Assembly: GCF_900113025.1 (NCBI RefSeq)
Contig: NZ_FONT01000003.1
Location: 354,394-418,393, forward strand
Reading direction: 5' to 3'
From: Alteribacillus iranensis
GTDB taxonomy: Bacteria; Bacillota; Bacilli; Bacillales; Marinococcaceae
DNA length: 64,000 nucleotides
A program made the position numbers and the translations under genes. The notes below the pieces were generated by a model, which worked only from the letters and a program-made list of their open reading frames with translations, made no database searches and was not told the origin of the DNA. Positions 41,235 through 49,961 of the stretch are shown piece after piece (position 1 is the stretch's first letter; each line of letters begins with the position of its first letter).

Positions 41235-42146
41235 TTACTTTTCCGGTGTAATGTACGGTACCATTTCAACCGTTGCTCCTACTGAGGCGCCGCGAATAAA
41301 ATCCTGATCTTCTAAGGCTTCCAAGTGCTGCGTTTGTCCCGTCACCATGACTCCTAAGATTTCCACGTCTTCCCACGGTGTATTGGCATGCTCTTCTAAA
41401 AAGTCTTGGATCGTTTCGTTTCTGTTGTTTGCGTCATATGCTTCAAGCGCCTCTAGAAAGCTTTGAAAGGCCTCATCGGGAGAGCCATATGGGTGAAATC
41501 CGTAAACCGGCATCCCGGAAGGACCCTTGCTTTCATCTTTAATGGCAGACGTCATATACAGCCAAACGATGTTCAGGTTATCCGGAATGTTCGCCTCTAT
41601 TTCCTCGCAAGTGTAAGGTTGATCGAAAGACAGCGCAACTTCAGCGACGTGATTTTCCATACTAGCTATGTCACTTATTTCATTAGGCACCTCGTTATAA
41701 TACTCCTCGATCGCTGGATGGTAAAACGTCGCTACTTTATTTTTTGTTTGTTTGTCATACTCATAAAAATCGGTGTCCGTCCAGTGAAATCCTGGAATCA
41801 GTTCGTTGTAGTCAATGTTGTATCCGAACCAATCAGAGGAACTGGTGAGCGTGCTCCAAGGCACGATGTATCCGTTAATATTTTTCGAACGATTCGTCAC
41901 AATGTAGCCGCCGAACATAGATGAATCACGTGTGACTTGCGAATCGATTTGGATGTTAGGCTGCGCAATGTCGTGATATAAAAAGAGTTGTTCATGGAGC
42001 TTTGAAGAGCTTTTGGATGCAAAATAATTCCCCGATTGATAGAGGAGAGGCAATAGAAACAGTACTACCATCACCGAAATGATGGCCGTTTTGATGACTT
42101 GTTTTCGTTTCGCTTTTCGTAAAGCTTCTTTTAACGACGAGTCCAT
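41235..42146 (-). CDS. Membrane anti-sigma factor (sigma-regulator N/C domains)
   Basis: 303 residues. A cytosolic N terminus of about 17 residues (MDSSLKEALRKAKRKQV), one transmembrane helix (about 19-37, AIISVMVVLFLLPLLY), and a large extracellular domain typical of the sigma-factor regulator family found beside ECF sigma genes. It overlaps the 3' end of the sigma gene by 16 nt, so the two are translationally coupled. Expected to hold the sigma factor inactive until an envelope signal is received. Confidence 0.85.
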   Translation of the reverse strand: MDSSLKEALRKAKRKQVIKTAIISVMVVLFLLPLLYQSGNYFASKSSSKLHEQLFLYHDIAQPNIQIDSQVTRDSSMFGGYIVTNRSKNINGYIVPWSTLTSSSDWFGYNIDYNELIPGFHWTDTDFYEYDKQTKNKVATFYHPAIEEYYNEVPNEISDIASMENHVAEVALSFDQPYTCEEIEANIPDNLNIVWLYMTSAIKDESKGPSGMPVYGFHPYGSPDEAFQSFLEALEAYDANNRNETIQDFLEEHANTPWEDVEILGVMVTGQTQHLEALEDQDFIRGASVGATVEMVPYITPEK

Positions 42147-42637
42147 TTTTGAGTCCCTCCTGTTTTTGAGTGAATGGATTGGCGAGCGCGGTATAATTTT
42201 TGTTTCACACTGCTTACCTTCACATCCAGCATAGCGGCAATGTCTTCATAGGAAAGGTCATAATAATATTTCAAATAGAAAATTTCTTTGTGCTCTTTTT
42301 TGACATCTTTTAACAAAGAGAAGATTTCATCTTTGTTTAATATGGCATGAATGTCGGAGTCGCGGTACTGAAGTTTCGACACAAGTTCTTCGGATAAATA
42401 AATGGTTTGGTTCTCTTTTTTTCTTTTCATGTCTATGTATTCATTAAAAGCGACACGGAAAAACCACGGACGTACATTATGCTCGGTCAGGTCATCCAAT
42501 AAAGTGTACACTTTGTAATATGTGTTTTGGATGATATCTTCTGCATCTTCTTTTTTAGCGCCTTTCCTTTGTAAGACCCGGAACACCTCCTCTCCTAACT
42601 GGATGAGATAGGAGGCGAGGACATTGTCTTTTCTCAT
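42131..42637 (-). CDS. ECF-type RNA polymerase sigma factor
   Basis: About 168 residues with region 2 (EDAEDIIQNTYYKVYTLLDDL, WFFRVAFNEYIDMKRK) and region 4 (HKEIFYLKYYYDLSYEDIAAMLDVKVSSVKQKLYRARQ). Typical ECF size. GGAGG lies 7 nt before the second of two adjacent ATGs (42637), preferred over 42640. Overlaps the anti-sigma gene. A promoter that fits ECF consensus lies upstream (42707-42733), suggesting autoregulation. Confidence 0.93.
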   Translation of the reverse strand: MRKDNVLASYLIQLGEEVFRVLQRKGAKKEDAEDIIQNTYYKVYTLLDDLTEHNVRPWFFRVAFNEYIDMKRKKENQTIYLSEELVSKLQYRDSDIHAILNKDEIFSLLKDVKKEHKEIFYLKYYYDLSYEDIAAMLDVKVSSVKQKLYRARQSIHSKTGGTQKWTRR

Positions 42638-42706
42638 CATAAATCCTCCCTATACTTATACAACGAATGAATAAGGAAAAAGGTATACACATGTCTCCAT
42701 TATTTT

Positions 42707-42733
42707 AACGAAAATGTTAGGTTGTATGGTTCA
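42707..42733 (-). promoter_or_regulatory. Candidate autoregulated ECF promoter
   Basis: On the minus strand: TGAACC (42733-42728), 17-nt spacer, CGTT (42710-42707), close to the ECF pattern TGAAAC-N16/17-CGTC. About 70 nt before the sigma gene start. Confidence 0.4.
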
Positions 42734-42779
42734 TAACATTTCTTGAAAGTAAGAGAAAGTATAACATTCATGGAGTGAT

Positions 42780-42962
42780 GTCTAGCTCCAGCGCCCAGCC
42801 GCTCGGGAGGCCCACACGATGTGGGTCAGGTCGGCGTTGTCTCAGGACGAGACGGTTTTAGCCGACCTTCCAACTAGGTGCGGACAATGAAAGGAAGAGC
42901 ACCTTTCTTTGCTGCCCCTCCAGAACCTATCGCGTCTGAGCAGGGCGCTTGCGCTTTTCTTA
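42780..42962. repeat. Second copy of the AGGAC-loop intergenic repeat
   Basis: Nearly identical in order and wording to 1930-2115: TCTAGCTCCAGCGCCCAGCC, CCCACACGATGTGGG, hairpin with inner stem GTCTC-AGGAC-GAGAC and outer TCGGC/GCCGA (42831-42865), and TTTCTTTGCTGCCCCTCCAG. Ends with GCGCTTGCGCTTTTCT. Confidence 0.88.
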
Positions 42963-43072
42963 AAAACCAAGGACAGGTACCGTCTCCTTTTTTGCCCGCT
43001 CTAATACGTTAGTAATAGCTAAGTGGTAGTTTTCAACTGTCTCTTGGTTCTATCAACGAAGGAGTGGAAACA

Positions 43073-43237
43073 ATGAAGAAAAATAGATGTATCGAAGAAT
43101 GTCTGGATGCTTGTCTGGAACGTTCGAAAAAAGAGGGGCTGCGGGATATATCGGACTGCGTACAACGGTGTGTGCGACAATGCCAAAAAGAAAACCCGAC
43201 GATTTGGTTGAATCCGCGGGCTTTTCGTAAGCACTAG
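43073..43237 (+). CDS. Cysteine-rich 54-residue protein (CxxxCxxxC twice)
   Basis: Starts MKKNRCIEECLDACLERSKK with AAGGAGTGG at ideal spacing. Six Cys at 6, 10, 14, 29, 33 and 37 form two CxxxCxxxC helical strips, the layout of DUF326-type and copper-storage (Csp) helices. The spacing puts all thiols on one face of a helix pair, suited to binding Cu(I) or other soft metals. Cytosolic. Lies just after the repeat copy. Family assignment is by pattern only. Confidence 0.75.
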   Translation: MKKNRCIEECLDACLERSKKEGLRDISDCVQRCVRQCQKENPTIWLNPRAFRKH

Positions 43238-43525
43238 ATAGTAAATGTCTGGCTGTTGGGAGAAAGGGAAAGAAGGAGGCATGGTCTGTCTACGTCAACG
43301 ACACACTTCATTAATCTTATTCCGAGGAATAGTCGTGCTAATTTCTTACTAACCCTTCTTCTTTTTTTTGATTTAGGGAGAGGAGGAAGGAGGAGTGCTG
43401 CAGATAGACGGATGGTACATATGTACAGTCTATAGACATAAAAATTCGGCCCCTTGCTTAGCCCGAGAAAAGGGTGTGGCCTATTCTCGAGCGGAGGCCG
43501 GTGTCTATCTCTATTCTTTCATCTA

Positions 43526-45004
43526 TTATTCAGGAATATAAGGTAAATCACCATTTTTTGGAATGTTAATGACGTGAGTATCGGTATAAGCGAGGAGTCC
43601 TTCTGTGCCGTACTCTCGACCAACACCTGATTGTTTGACCCCTCCGAATGGGAAGCGAACGTCGAGACCTTGCACAGCTGCGGTATTGATCATCGTTGTT
43701 CCCGCTTGGATATGATGGGCGACATCTGTCGCATGTTTTTCTTCACCCCACACGGAGCTCGTTAACCCGTAGATGCTGTCATTTGCTAACTCAATTGCAT
43801 GTTCGTCATCGTCGAATGGAAGAATAGGTACGGTTGGGCCAAACTGTTCTTCGCTAACGATCGGGTCGTCATAATTTGCGCCTAATACGACGGTTGGCTG
43901 CATGAAATAGCCTTCATCAAACACATCTTCATCCAGGACTTCACCTAATTTAATGACCTTGGCACCTTTTCCTTTTGCGTCATCTACTAGGCTCTGAACA
44001 TAGTCTACTTGTTTTTTGTTGTTTACTGGGCCGATGGTGACATCCTTGTTGAACGGATCGCCGACACGGATCCATTTGTTGGCGGCTTCTATATATTTTT
44101 CAACGAATTGATCATAAATAGAGCGGTGGACGTAAATTCGTTTCGCAATCATACAAATCTGTCCGGCCGTCAAGTAGTTAGAGATGACGAGGCGGCGCAT
44201 CGCTTTTTCATCGTTGACATCGAAGTCATCTAAGACGATGGAGGCATCGTTTCCACCTAACTCCAGCGTCATTTTTTTAATGGTATCGGCAGCTGCCTTC
44301 ATTATATGTTTCGCAGTTCCGGTTCCGCCGGTGAAAGCAATTTTCGCGACCTTTGGATTGGACGTTAATTCAACTCCGACGTCACTATCTCCGTGGACGA
44401 GGTTTAAGACTCCTTTTGGAAACTCGTCGGCAATCATTTCTAAGACTTTACTTACCGCGAGAGGGGCCAAGGGACTTGGTTTTAATACCATCGTGTTTCC
44501 TGCCAGCAAAGCAGGAGCGATTTTTATCGTGGAAAGAGAAAGTGGATAGTTCCAAGGGGTGATCGCGGACACTACGCCAATCGGGTCTCTCGTAATAATC
44601 GTTTTCCCACTTTCATGTTCTTTCTTCTCGTTTTTTAACACTTCTTTTGCGTTCTCGCAGGCGAATTCCATCCAGGCGATTGAAACACCGATTTCACCCT
44701 CGGAATCATACAAGGGTTTTCCGTGTTCTCTTGAAATGAGTTCTGAAATCTCTTTTGTACGATCCTTGATGGTCTGAACCGCTTTTCGCATGCGTTCAAT
44801 TCGCTCATCGACAGGCATTTTCTTGTAGTCGGGGAAGGCATCATACGCGGCATCAATCGCTTGCACCGTTTCTTCCCGGGTATTTACAGGCGCATAACCG
44901 ACTATTTCATCAGGGCGGGTCGGATTTTCACGAGGAGATTGTTCTGCAGCTTTTACTTTATCACCATTTATGATAGCGTCAATCACAACTTGATTCTCTT
45001 GCAT
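43526..45004 (-). CDS. NAD(P)-dependent aldehyde dehydrogenase
   Basis: About 492 residues. ALDH landmarks: TPWNYPLSLSTIKIAPALLAGN, the cofactor motif FTGGTGTAKH, general-base Glu in MTLELGGNDASIVL, catalytic Cys in TAGQICMIAKR, and EEQFGPTVPILPF with FPFGGVKQSGVGREYG near the end. Oxidises an aldehyde to the acid; substrate unknown. Start at ATG 45004 is supported by GGAGG 8 nt upstream; the frame opens 6 codons earlier. Divergent from the AcuI-like reductase gene at 45164. Confidence 0.95.
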   Translation of the reverse strand: MQENQVVIDAIINGDKVKAAEQSPRENPTRPDEIVGYAPVNTREETVQAIDAAYDAFPDYKKMPVDERIERMRKAVQTIKDRTKEISELISREHGKPLYDSEGEIGVSIAWMEFACENAKEVLKNEKKEHESGKTIITRDPIGVVSAITPWNYPLSLSTIKIAPALLAGNTMVLKPSPLAPLAVSKVLEMIADEFPKGVLNLVHGDSDVGVELTSNPKVAKIAFTGGTGTAKHIMKAAADTIKKMTLELGGNDASIVLDDFDVNDEKAMRRLVISNYLTAGQICMIAKRIYVHRSIYDQFVEKYIEAANKWIRVGDPFNKDVTIGPVNNKKQVDYVQSLVDDAKGKGAKVIKLGEVLDEDVFDEGYFMQPTVVLGANYDDPIVSEEQFGPTVPILPFDDDEHAIELANDSIYGLTSSVWGEEKHATDVAHHIQAGTTMINTAAVQGLDVRFPFGGVKQSGVGREYGTEGLLAYTDTHVINIPKNGDLPYIPE

Positions 45005-45163
45005 GTCTATGCCTCCATTCATGATAGGAAATGTGTGGCTCTCCTTATATTTCCGTTCTTTGGGAAAAAGTAAACATCGTTGTGTCGCCCCGGAGAGGGA
45101 TACGGTTATTTTGTGAATGAACGATTTCTCCTATACAATTGTAGAAAAAAGAAAGGACGGTGT

Positions 45164-46156
45164 ATGAATATGTCAACATTTCAAGCACTCGTGCTAGATA
45201 AAAAGGATGATCAAACGGATTTACAGGTGAAAGAATGTACGTTGGATGATTTGTCCCCTGGAGAAGTCACGATTCAAGTCGCTTATTCGAGTGTGAATTT
45301 TAAAGATGGGGCGGTGGCGATCGGGCAGCAGTTTGTGGAATCTTATCCGCTCATTCCTGGCATCGATTTAGCGGGCACCGTGACTGACTCAACCGATACC
45401 CGTTTTTCAGAGGGAGATGAAGTTATCGTTACAAGCTACCAGTCAGGAACGGGCCACTCCGGCGGGTTTAGTGAAATGGCTCGTGTACCTGCAGACTGGG
45501 TGGTTCCTCTCCCGGAAGGATTGACGCTAAAAGAAGCGATGATCCTTGGTACAGCCGGGTTTACAGCGGGATTATCTGTAGAGCGTTTAGAAGATAATGG
45601 GCTTACACCAGATAATGGCCCTGTCCTAGTAGCAGGAGCGACCGGGGGAGTCGGAAGTATTGCGGTGACGATGCTCGCAAAACGCGGGTATGAAGTCGTC
45701 GCCAGCACCGGTAAGATGGAAGAAGAAAGTTATTTAAAAGCGTTAGGTGCGAAAGAGGTCATCCCTCGTCAAGATATCGTCGACACAGGAGAGGCACCCG
45801 TTCTTGAAGAGAGATGGGCAGCGGCTGTGGACCCTGTTGGTGGAAAGACGCTTCAATATCTATTTAAAACTTTGCAATATGGCGGCTCTGTCGCAACTTG
45901 CGGATTAATAGGGGGGATCGATGTAGAGACGACAGTCGTCCCTGCTATCTCCAGAGGAATCAACTGGCTAGGTATCGATTCTGTGGAATGCCCCATGGAA
46001 AAGCGCCGACAAGTATGGAGCCGGCTCGGTGACGATCTCAAGCCAACACAGCTTCATGATGAGCTCGTTCAAGAAGTCTCTCTCCATGAACTACCAAAAG
46101 TGCTATCTTCCATTTTGGAAGGGAATGTACGCGGCAGAACGCTTGTAACTCTATAA
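45164..46156 (+). CDS. acuI: Zinc-free quinone oxidoreductase / acryloyl-CoA reductase (YhdH/AcuI family)
   Basis: 330-residue medium-chain dehydrogenase/reductase that lacks the zinc ligands. YhdH/AcuI signatures: SSVNFKDGAVAIGQ, PLIPGIDLAGTV, the cofactor motif VLVAGATGGVGSIAV, AAVDPVGGKTLQY and VRGRTLV at the end. Reduces a C=C double bond such as in acryloyl-CoA using NADPH. AAGGACGG precedes ATG 45164. Next to a divergent aldehyde dehydrogenase, so both may serve detoxification or C3 metabolism. Family certain, substrate inferred. Confidence 0.92.
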   Translation: MNMSTFQALVLDKKDDQTDLQVKECTLDDLSPGEVTIQVAYSSVNFKDGAVAIGQQFVESYPLIPGIDLAGTVTDSTDTRFSEGDEVIVTSYQSGTGHSGGFSEMARVPADWVVPLPEGLTLKEAMILGTAGFTAGLSVERLEDNGLTPDNGPVLVAGATGGVGSIAVTMLAKRGYEVVASTGKMEEESYLKALGAKEVIPRQDIVDTGEAPVLEERWAAAVDPVGGKTLQYLFKTLQYGGSVATCGLIGGIDVETTVVPAISRGINWLGIDSVECPMEKRRQVWSRLGDDLKPTQLHDELVQEVSLHELPKVLSSILEGNVRGRTLVTL

Positions 46157-46166
46157 GACAAACAAA

Positions 46167-46221
46167 AGGGCGCTGGATAAGAGGCGAAGACATTGATAGT
46201 CTGTGCCAATCCAGTGCCCTT
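46167..46221. terminator. Bidirectional terminator
   Basis: AAGGGCGCTGGAT (46167-46179) pairs with ATCCAGTGCCCTT (46209-46221); separates the convergent acuI-like and CAP-domain genes. Confidence 0.75.
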
Positions 46222-46223
46222 AC

Positions 46224-47336
46224 TTATTTGGTGAAAAAGAGTTCCGTGTAATAAGGATGGGACTCTTCATTAAAGGCTACACCCACACCGAGATGAGTAA
46301 ATGTATTTCCGAGAATGTTTTTCCGGTGTCCTGCCGAATTCATCAGTCCTTCGTGGGCATATATGCTGCTAAACTGGGCGTATGCTAAATTTTCCCCGGC
46401 CGATAGAAAACGAATGTTATCTTCAGCCATCCGGTCAAATGGTGATTGACCTTCGAGGTTGATATGGTCAAAATAGTGATTTTCTGCCATGTCTTTACTG
46501 TGAGATCGTGCCGTTTCTTTTGCATGGTCCGCCCATGTTAAAGGAGACAAGTTGTGTTCCACTCTTGCGGCATTAGTGATATCAAATAATTGATATTCTA
46601 AGCCTTCTTTCAATTGTTCGCTCGCTGGAGCGTACAGTTCCTTTTTGTTTTGTTCCAGTGGTTTATCAATTATTTGTATGGCTGTTACGGTGTTGTCTTC
46701 ATGTTTGTCATAAAACAACGTGACATACATTGAATCCACTTGAAATAAGTCATATTCATCATTATCGTTTAATGTGTATTGAACGAGAACTTTTCGTATA
46801 GCTGATTCAGGGGTGCCAAGCTCCTCTCGTACCAAGGACTTTGGCGTTTCCAACTCGATATCCGTAGAAGAAGAGATCAGATCCTGGTTCGTATACAGAC
46901 CGCGCACGATATCTTCATCGTCAAAGGCAACCATGACGAAATTCTGGTAGTTATCGTGATAAGCCTCCCAGTGCACTCCGTATTCATTGAGAGTACGACG
47001 TTCAGGCTCCCCCAAGTTCTGCTCCACTTCCGCTCTTGTATTTCCTAATTCGATATGGTGAACCGAAAATAGTTGTTCTTCCGGAGGGTGCAACTCTGGT
47101 GTTTCCACCTCTTGTTCGGGTTCAGGTGGCGTGGAGGAGGAAGACGGGAGGAGCGAATATAATTGTTCTATAAGGGTCCTAATAGCTACAGGAACGTCGG
47201 AACGGTCCTTCAATGAATCGATCGTGGACATGAGAGCGGAAGGCGAAGAATCTATTGGTTGAACGGAATCTTCCCAAAAGGGCTTCGACCCAATGAGGAG
47301 GAATCCGATGAAGATAAAAATCAGTATTTTTTTCAC
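46224..47336 (-). CDS. Exported CAP-domain (SCP/PR1, YkwD-like) protein
   Basis: 370 residues. N-terminal signal/anchor KKILIFIFIGFLLIGS, Pro/Glu-rich linker, a CAP-associated N-domain (about 95-235; GNTRAEVEQNLGEPERR) and a C-terminal CAP domain (about 250-370) with NAARVEHNLSPLTWADHAKETARSHS, ENHYFDHINLEGQSPFDRM and SAGHRKNILG. Exported, function in bacteria uncertain. GTG 47336 has GGGGAGAG 9 nt upstream and removes an unlikely 12-residue leader. Confidence 0.9.
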   Translation of the reverse strand: MKKILIFIFIGFLLIGSKPFWEDSVQPIDSSPSALMSTIDSLKDRSDVPVAIRTLIEQLYSLLPSSSSTPPEPEQEVETPELHPPEEQLFSVHHIELGNTRAEVEQNLGEPERRTLNEYGVHWEAYHDNYQNFVMVAFDDEDIVRGLYTNQDLISSSTDIELETPKSLVREELGTPESAIRKVLVQYTLNDNDEYDLFQVDSMYVTLFYDKHEDNTVTAIQIIDKPLEQNKKELYAPASEQLKEGLEYQLFDITNAARVEHNLSPLTWADHAKETARSHSKDMAENHYFDHINLEGQSPFDRMAEDNIRFLSAGENLAYAQFSSIYAHEGLMNSAGHRKNILGNTFTHLGVGVAFNEESHPYYTELFFTK

Positions 47337-47455
47337 ATTACTCTCTCCCCACATGCATCCGTTTACTATCATTACACGAATGATAATACCTTGTGTGTAG
47401 AGAGGATTATACCAGAATCTTCATCGGAAAAGGGAAGAAAGACTTGCGAATCACC

Positions 47456-47908
47456 TTAAAATTTTGTGTTATCGCGGAACATTTGAAAGCCATAGTTCAA
47501 CATGGCGAGCGTATATGTTTTGAGAAAGAGGACGGTGGAGTTATATCCTTTTAATTTATAATGACCTATTTTCTGAAATAACGGGTTTAAAAGATAGGCA
47601 TAAATAAGGTCCATGATGAGATTACTCACGGCGTATAAGGAAAATTTTCCATAGGTGAAGTGGAACACCCACAAATTAATCGTAAAAAAAGGCCCGAAAA
47701 TAAAAGCAAGATCATCAAACACTTTGTACTTTAATCCTCCTTTGACATCCCACCAATTAAAAATAAAGTTGAGAAGAGACTGTATAAGGAAAATGCAAGT
47801 ACAAAATAAAGTGACTGGGGCATATTTTTGAAAGGATCGTTTAGGTAGGAACCGAAAGACGATCGCCCATAAAACGATGGCGTTTACTATCCTAAAAAAG
47901 CTTGCCAT
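47456..47908 (-). CDS. Polytopic membrane protein, function unknown
   Basis: About 150 residues, four hydrophobic segments, starting MASFFRIVNAIVLWAIVFRF. The ribosome site is a near-complete match to the 16S anti-Shine-Dalgarno sequence: AGGAGGTGATCCTC directly before ATG 47908, which fixes the start although the frame stays open to 48178. Phrases such as NWWDVKGGLKYKVFDDLAFIFGP suggest a conserved Bacillaceae family. Last gene of a likely operon with DCC1-like, DoxX-like and a 34-residue gene. Confidence 0.75.
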   Translation of the reverse strand: MASFFRIVNAIVLWAIVFRFLPKRSFQKYAPVTLFCTCIFLIQSLLNFIFNWWDVKGGLKYKVFDDLAFIFGPFFTINLWVFHFTYGKFSLYAVSNLIMDLIYAYLLNPLFQKIGHYKLKGYNSTVLFLKTYTLAMLNYGFQMFRDNTKF

Positions 47909-48101
47909 GAGGATCACCTCCTGCACTTTTTCGTAGTATGTGACACTTCCTCGCTCATATTCCAATCTAGAATTAATCACTTCGTAGTACAGCAATAGGA
48001 CCTGAAGAGCCATGGCGGGAAAACATTGAAGATAAAGGGAGGAGAGGGGAAAGACAGAAAGGGAAAGAAGCGGGGACAGAAAAAGTTGCTTCAGGAAGGG
48101 A

Positions 48102-48206
48102 TTAGGACGATGGGCTCTTACGTTCATTTTTCCCTTCTTTGACATAATAAAATAACGTCGTGACAGCGAATAGAACAAGTAACATTCCTATCATTGTAGT
48201 AGTCAT
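48102..48206 (-). CDS. 34-residue single-helix membrane peptide
   Basis: ATG 48206 follows AAAGGGGATAC and overlaps the stop of the DoxX-like gene (4 nt), a sign of translational coupling. The peptide starts MTTTMIGMLLVLFAVTTLFY and has a basic, soluble tail. Function unknown, perhaps an accessory subunit of the DoxX-like protein. Confidence 0.55.
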   Translation of the reverse strand: MTTTMIGMLLVLFAVTTLFYYVKEGKNERKSPSS

Positions 48207-48679
48207 GTCGTGTATCCCCTTTCCGCTTGCCGGATTTGTTCCAAGCGATCAGATGGCATAAAAATAAAATACAATTTCTTCCGATCGATCCATAATAAAT
48301 AGAGACACATGGCTGTTAACAGCGTACTCAAATCTTGGACGCCAATATCAAAGACGTAATTAATAATCATGACATTTGTTGCAATTGGAAGAAAACAAAT
48401 CGCCCCTAAAGTAGCGGTACGTGGAAAGAGAAGGAGAATGGCTGCAAGAACTTCTCCTAGACCGATCACAATTTCATACAGACGGGAATATCCAAAAAAA
48501 GTCCAGGCGAGCGTAAAACCTTCGCCATTAGCGGCAGCTATTTCTTCAGAAGGAATGCCAAACTGGCCGAATGTTAATTTCGCTCCCCCATAGACGAGAA
48601 AAGTAAAAGCTAAAAACAAACGAAATGTCGTAGGAACCGCCTGCTGAAGGGAGCGTTTCCATCGATTGCCATTCAACAT
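48203..48679 (-). CDS. DoxX-family membrane protein
   Basis: 158 residues with four transmembrane helices: FRLFLAFTFLVYGGAKL, YEIVIGLGEVLAAILLLFP, LGAICFLPIATNVMIINYVF and LSTLLTAMCLYLLWI. This matches the DoxX/DoxD-like family of quinone-linked membrane proteins. AGGTG lies 8 nt before ATG 48679; the frame opens earlier at 48727 without a site. Downstream of a DCC1-like oxidoreductase gene, a common pairing. Confidence 0.85.
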   Translation of the reverse strand: MLNGNRWKRSLQQAVPTTFRLFLAFTFLVYGGAKLTFGQFGIPSEEIAAANGEGFTLAWTFFGYSRLYEIVIGLGEVLAAILLLFPRTATLGAICFLPIATNVMIINYVFDIGVQDLSTLLTAMCLYLLWIDRKKLYFIFMPSDRLEQIRQAERGYTT

Positions 48680-48750
48680 ACATAGACACCTGCCTTTTAA
48701 AAATAGAAATATGTCCAGATAGCGCATTGTTGACGTCTCGATTGGATGCG

Positions 48751-49179
48751 TTATGAGTCATCCAGGAAGCGTTCTTTTATATCTGGAGTAGGAACCATAC
48801 ATTGATCCTTCTTACCAAAGAAGCGGTAGCGGTTCTTCGCAAACAAGCGGTACAAGGGATCGCGGATAAAGGATGGCACCAGTCTTAAGACGTATAACAT
48901 GCTCCATAACCCATCGAGACGTTTACAAATACGTAGAACGGCTGTCGATTCCGTAAAGTATCGATCCCCTTCGAGGAGAACGATGGATGACATGTCTGAC
49001 GAAGAAAGACCAACGGAGGAAAGGAGGGACGCGGCTGTCTCTGATTGAAGCGAGGCGAAACGAAAATAAGCCTCTCGATCACGACGAATGATGAACTGGA
49101 CCGAGGAATGACAGACATTACATACCCCATCAAAGAGAATCACAGCATGCTGCTCGGAGCGATTCGAATCTATAGTCAC
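48751..49179 (-). CDS. DCC1-like thiol-disulfide oxidoreductase (DUF393)
   Basis: 142 residues with the family motif FDGVCNVCHSSVQFIIRRD (Asp, Cys, Cys of DxxCxxC) near the N terminus and FRFASLQSE after it. Likely a thioredoxin-like thiol oxidoreductase. GTG 49179 has AGGAGGG 8 nt upstream; the longer starts at 49197 or 49233 place the ribosome site inside the gene. First gene of the operon DCC1-like, DoxX-like, 34-residue peptide, membrane protein. Confidence 0.88.
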   Translation of the reverse strand: MTIDSNRSEQHAVILFDGVCNVCHSSVQFIIRRDREAYFRFASLQSETAASLLSSVGLSSSDMSSIVLLEGDRYFTESTAVLRICKRLDGLWSMLYVLRLVPSFIRDPLYRLFAKNRYRFFGKKDQCMVPTPDIKERFLDDS

Positions 49180-49505
49180 AATGATTTCCCTCCTCATGAA
49201 TGAATGTACTTCTATCATAGAAGAAGAATACACCTGTTTCTATCGATTCGTCTAACATTTCCGCCGATCATCTTACATTATTGTAAGATTGTAAAAGGAA
49301 GAGCTTCCACAACGACCTCTCACGGCCGGAAACGACGAGTATAGGGCAGATAGGATAATTTTATGAGCGAGGTTGATTGCCTTTTTATTGTGCGGTAAAA
49401 TAAAAGTATTAGAATAATGGAAAAATTATAAGGTGATGAATCCTGCAACAACTTGCACTGCTGTTCGCAAATACATGACACATGGGAATGTGGGGAGTGA
49501 GTGAC

Positions 49506-49838
49506 ATGAGCAATACGAACTTATCAAAAGTAAAAGTTTCTAAAAAAGACGAAACATTCACAGCGGACAAAGCGTCAACGGGTGCGTTTTCGAGGTGGCT
49601 TGAAACAGACAAGCAGCGTTTACGGGTGGTGAAATACCCAACTGGTTATGAGGCAGATCACGTCTGTTATGAGGGACACGCCTTTTTTGTCACAGAAGGC
49701 AGCATCAAAATAGAAATGGGCGAAGAGGTTGCAGAATGGGAAACGGGAGATGCATTCATTATTCCGGGCGATGTTCCTCACCGTGTCTTTAATCCGTATG
49801 ATGACGACGCAACGGTTGTCGTTGTAGACCACGGGTAA
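49506..49838 (+). CDS. Cupin-domain protein
   Basis: 110 residues, a single small cupin barrel. Motif 1 region ADHVCYEGHAFFVTEGSIKIEMG and motif 2 region GDAFIIPGDVPHRVFNP are visible; the His of DVPHRVF and Glu of the first block could bind metal. No signal peptide. GGGGAG about 9 nt before ATG 49506. Monocistronic; substrate unknown. Confidence 0.85.
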   Translation: MSNTNLSKVKVSKKDETFTADKASTGAFSRWLETDKQRLRVVKYPTGYEADHVCYEGHAFFVTEGSIKIEMGEEVAEWETGDAFIIPGDVPHRVFNPYDDDATVVVVDHG

Positions 49839-49961
49839 TCCACACAGTGAAACTTTAACATACGGGAATGACGTAGATAAATCAGTCGTTTTCCAAAATG
49901 CAGGCGCTTATCTGACAAAAAAGATAAGTGCCTTGTTTTTTATAGTGAATCGGAACACGAT

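Noticed and set aside
43395-43541. 48-codon frame with GGAGGAGTG start
   Set aside because: Runs into the 3' end of the aldehyde dehydrogenase gene on the other strand and shows no protein pattern; an internal GGCC...GGCC palindrome suggests a structural region instead.
47909-48178. N-terminal extension of the membrane protein at 47456-47908
   Set aside because: The frame is open, but the near-perfect ribosome site AGGAGGTGATCCTC directly before ATG 47908 fixes the start, and a coupled 34-residue gene occupies part of the extension in another frame.
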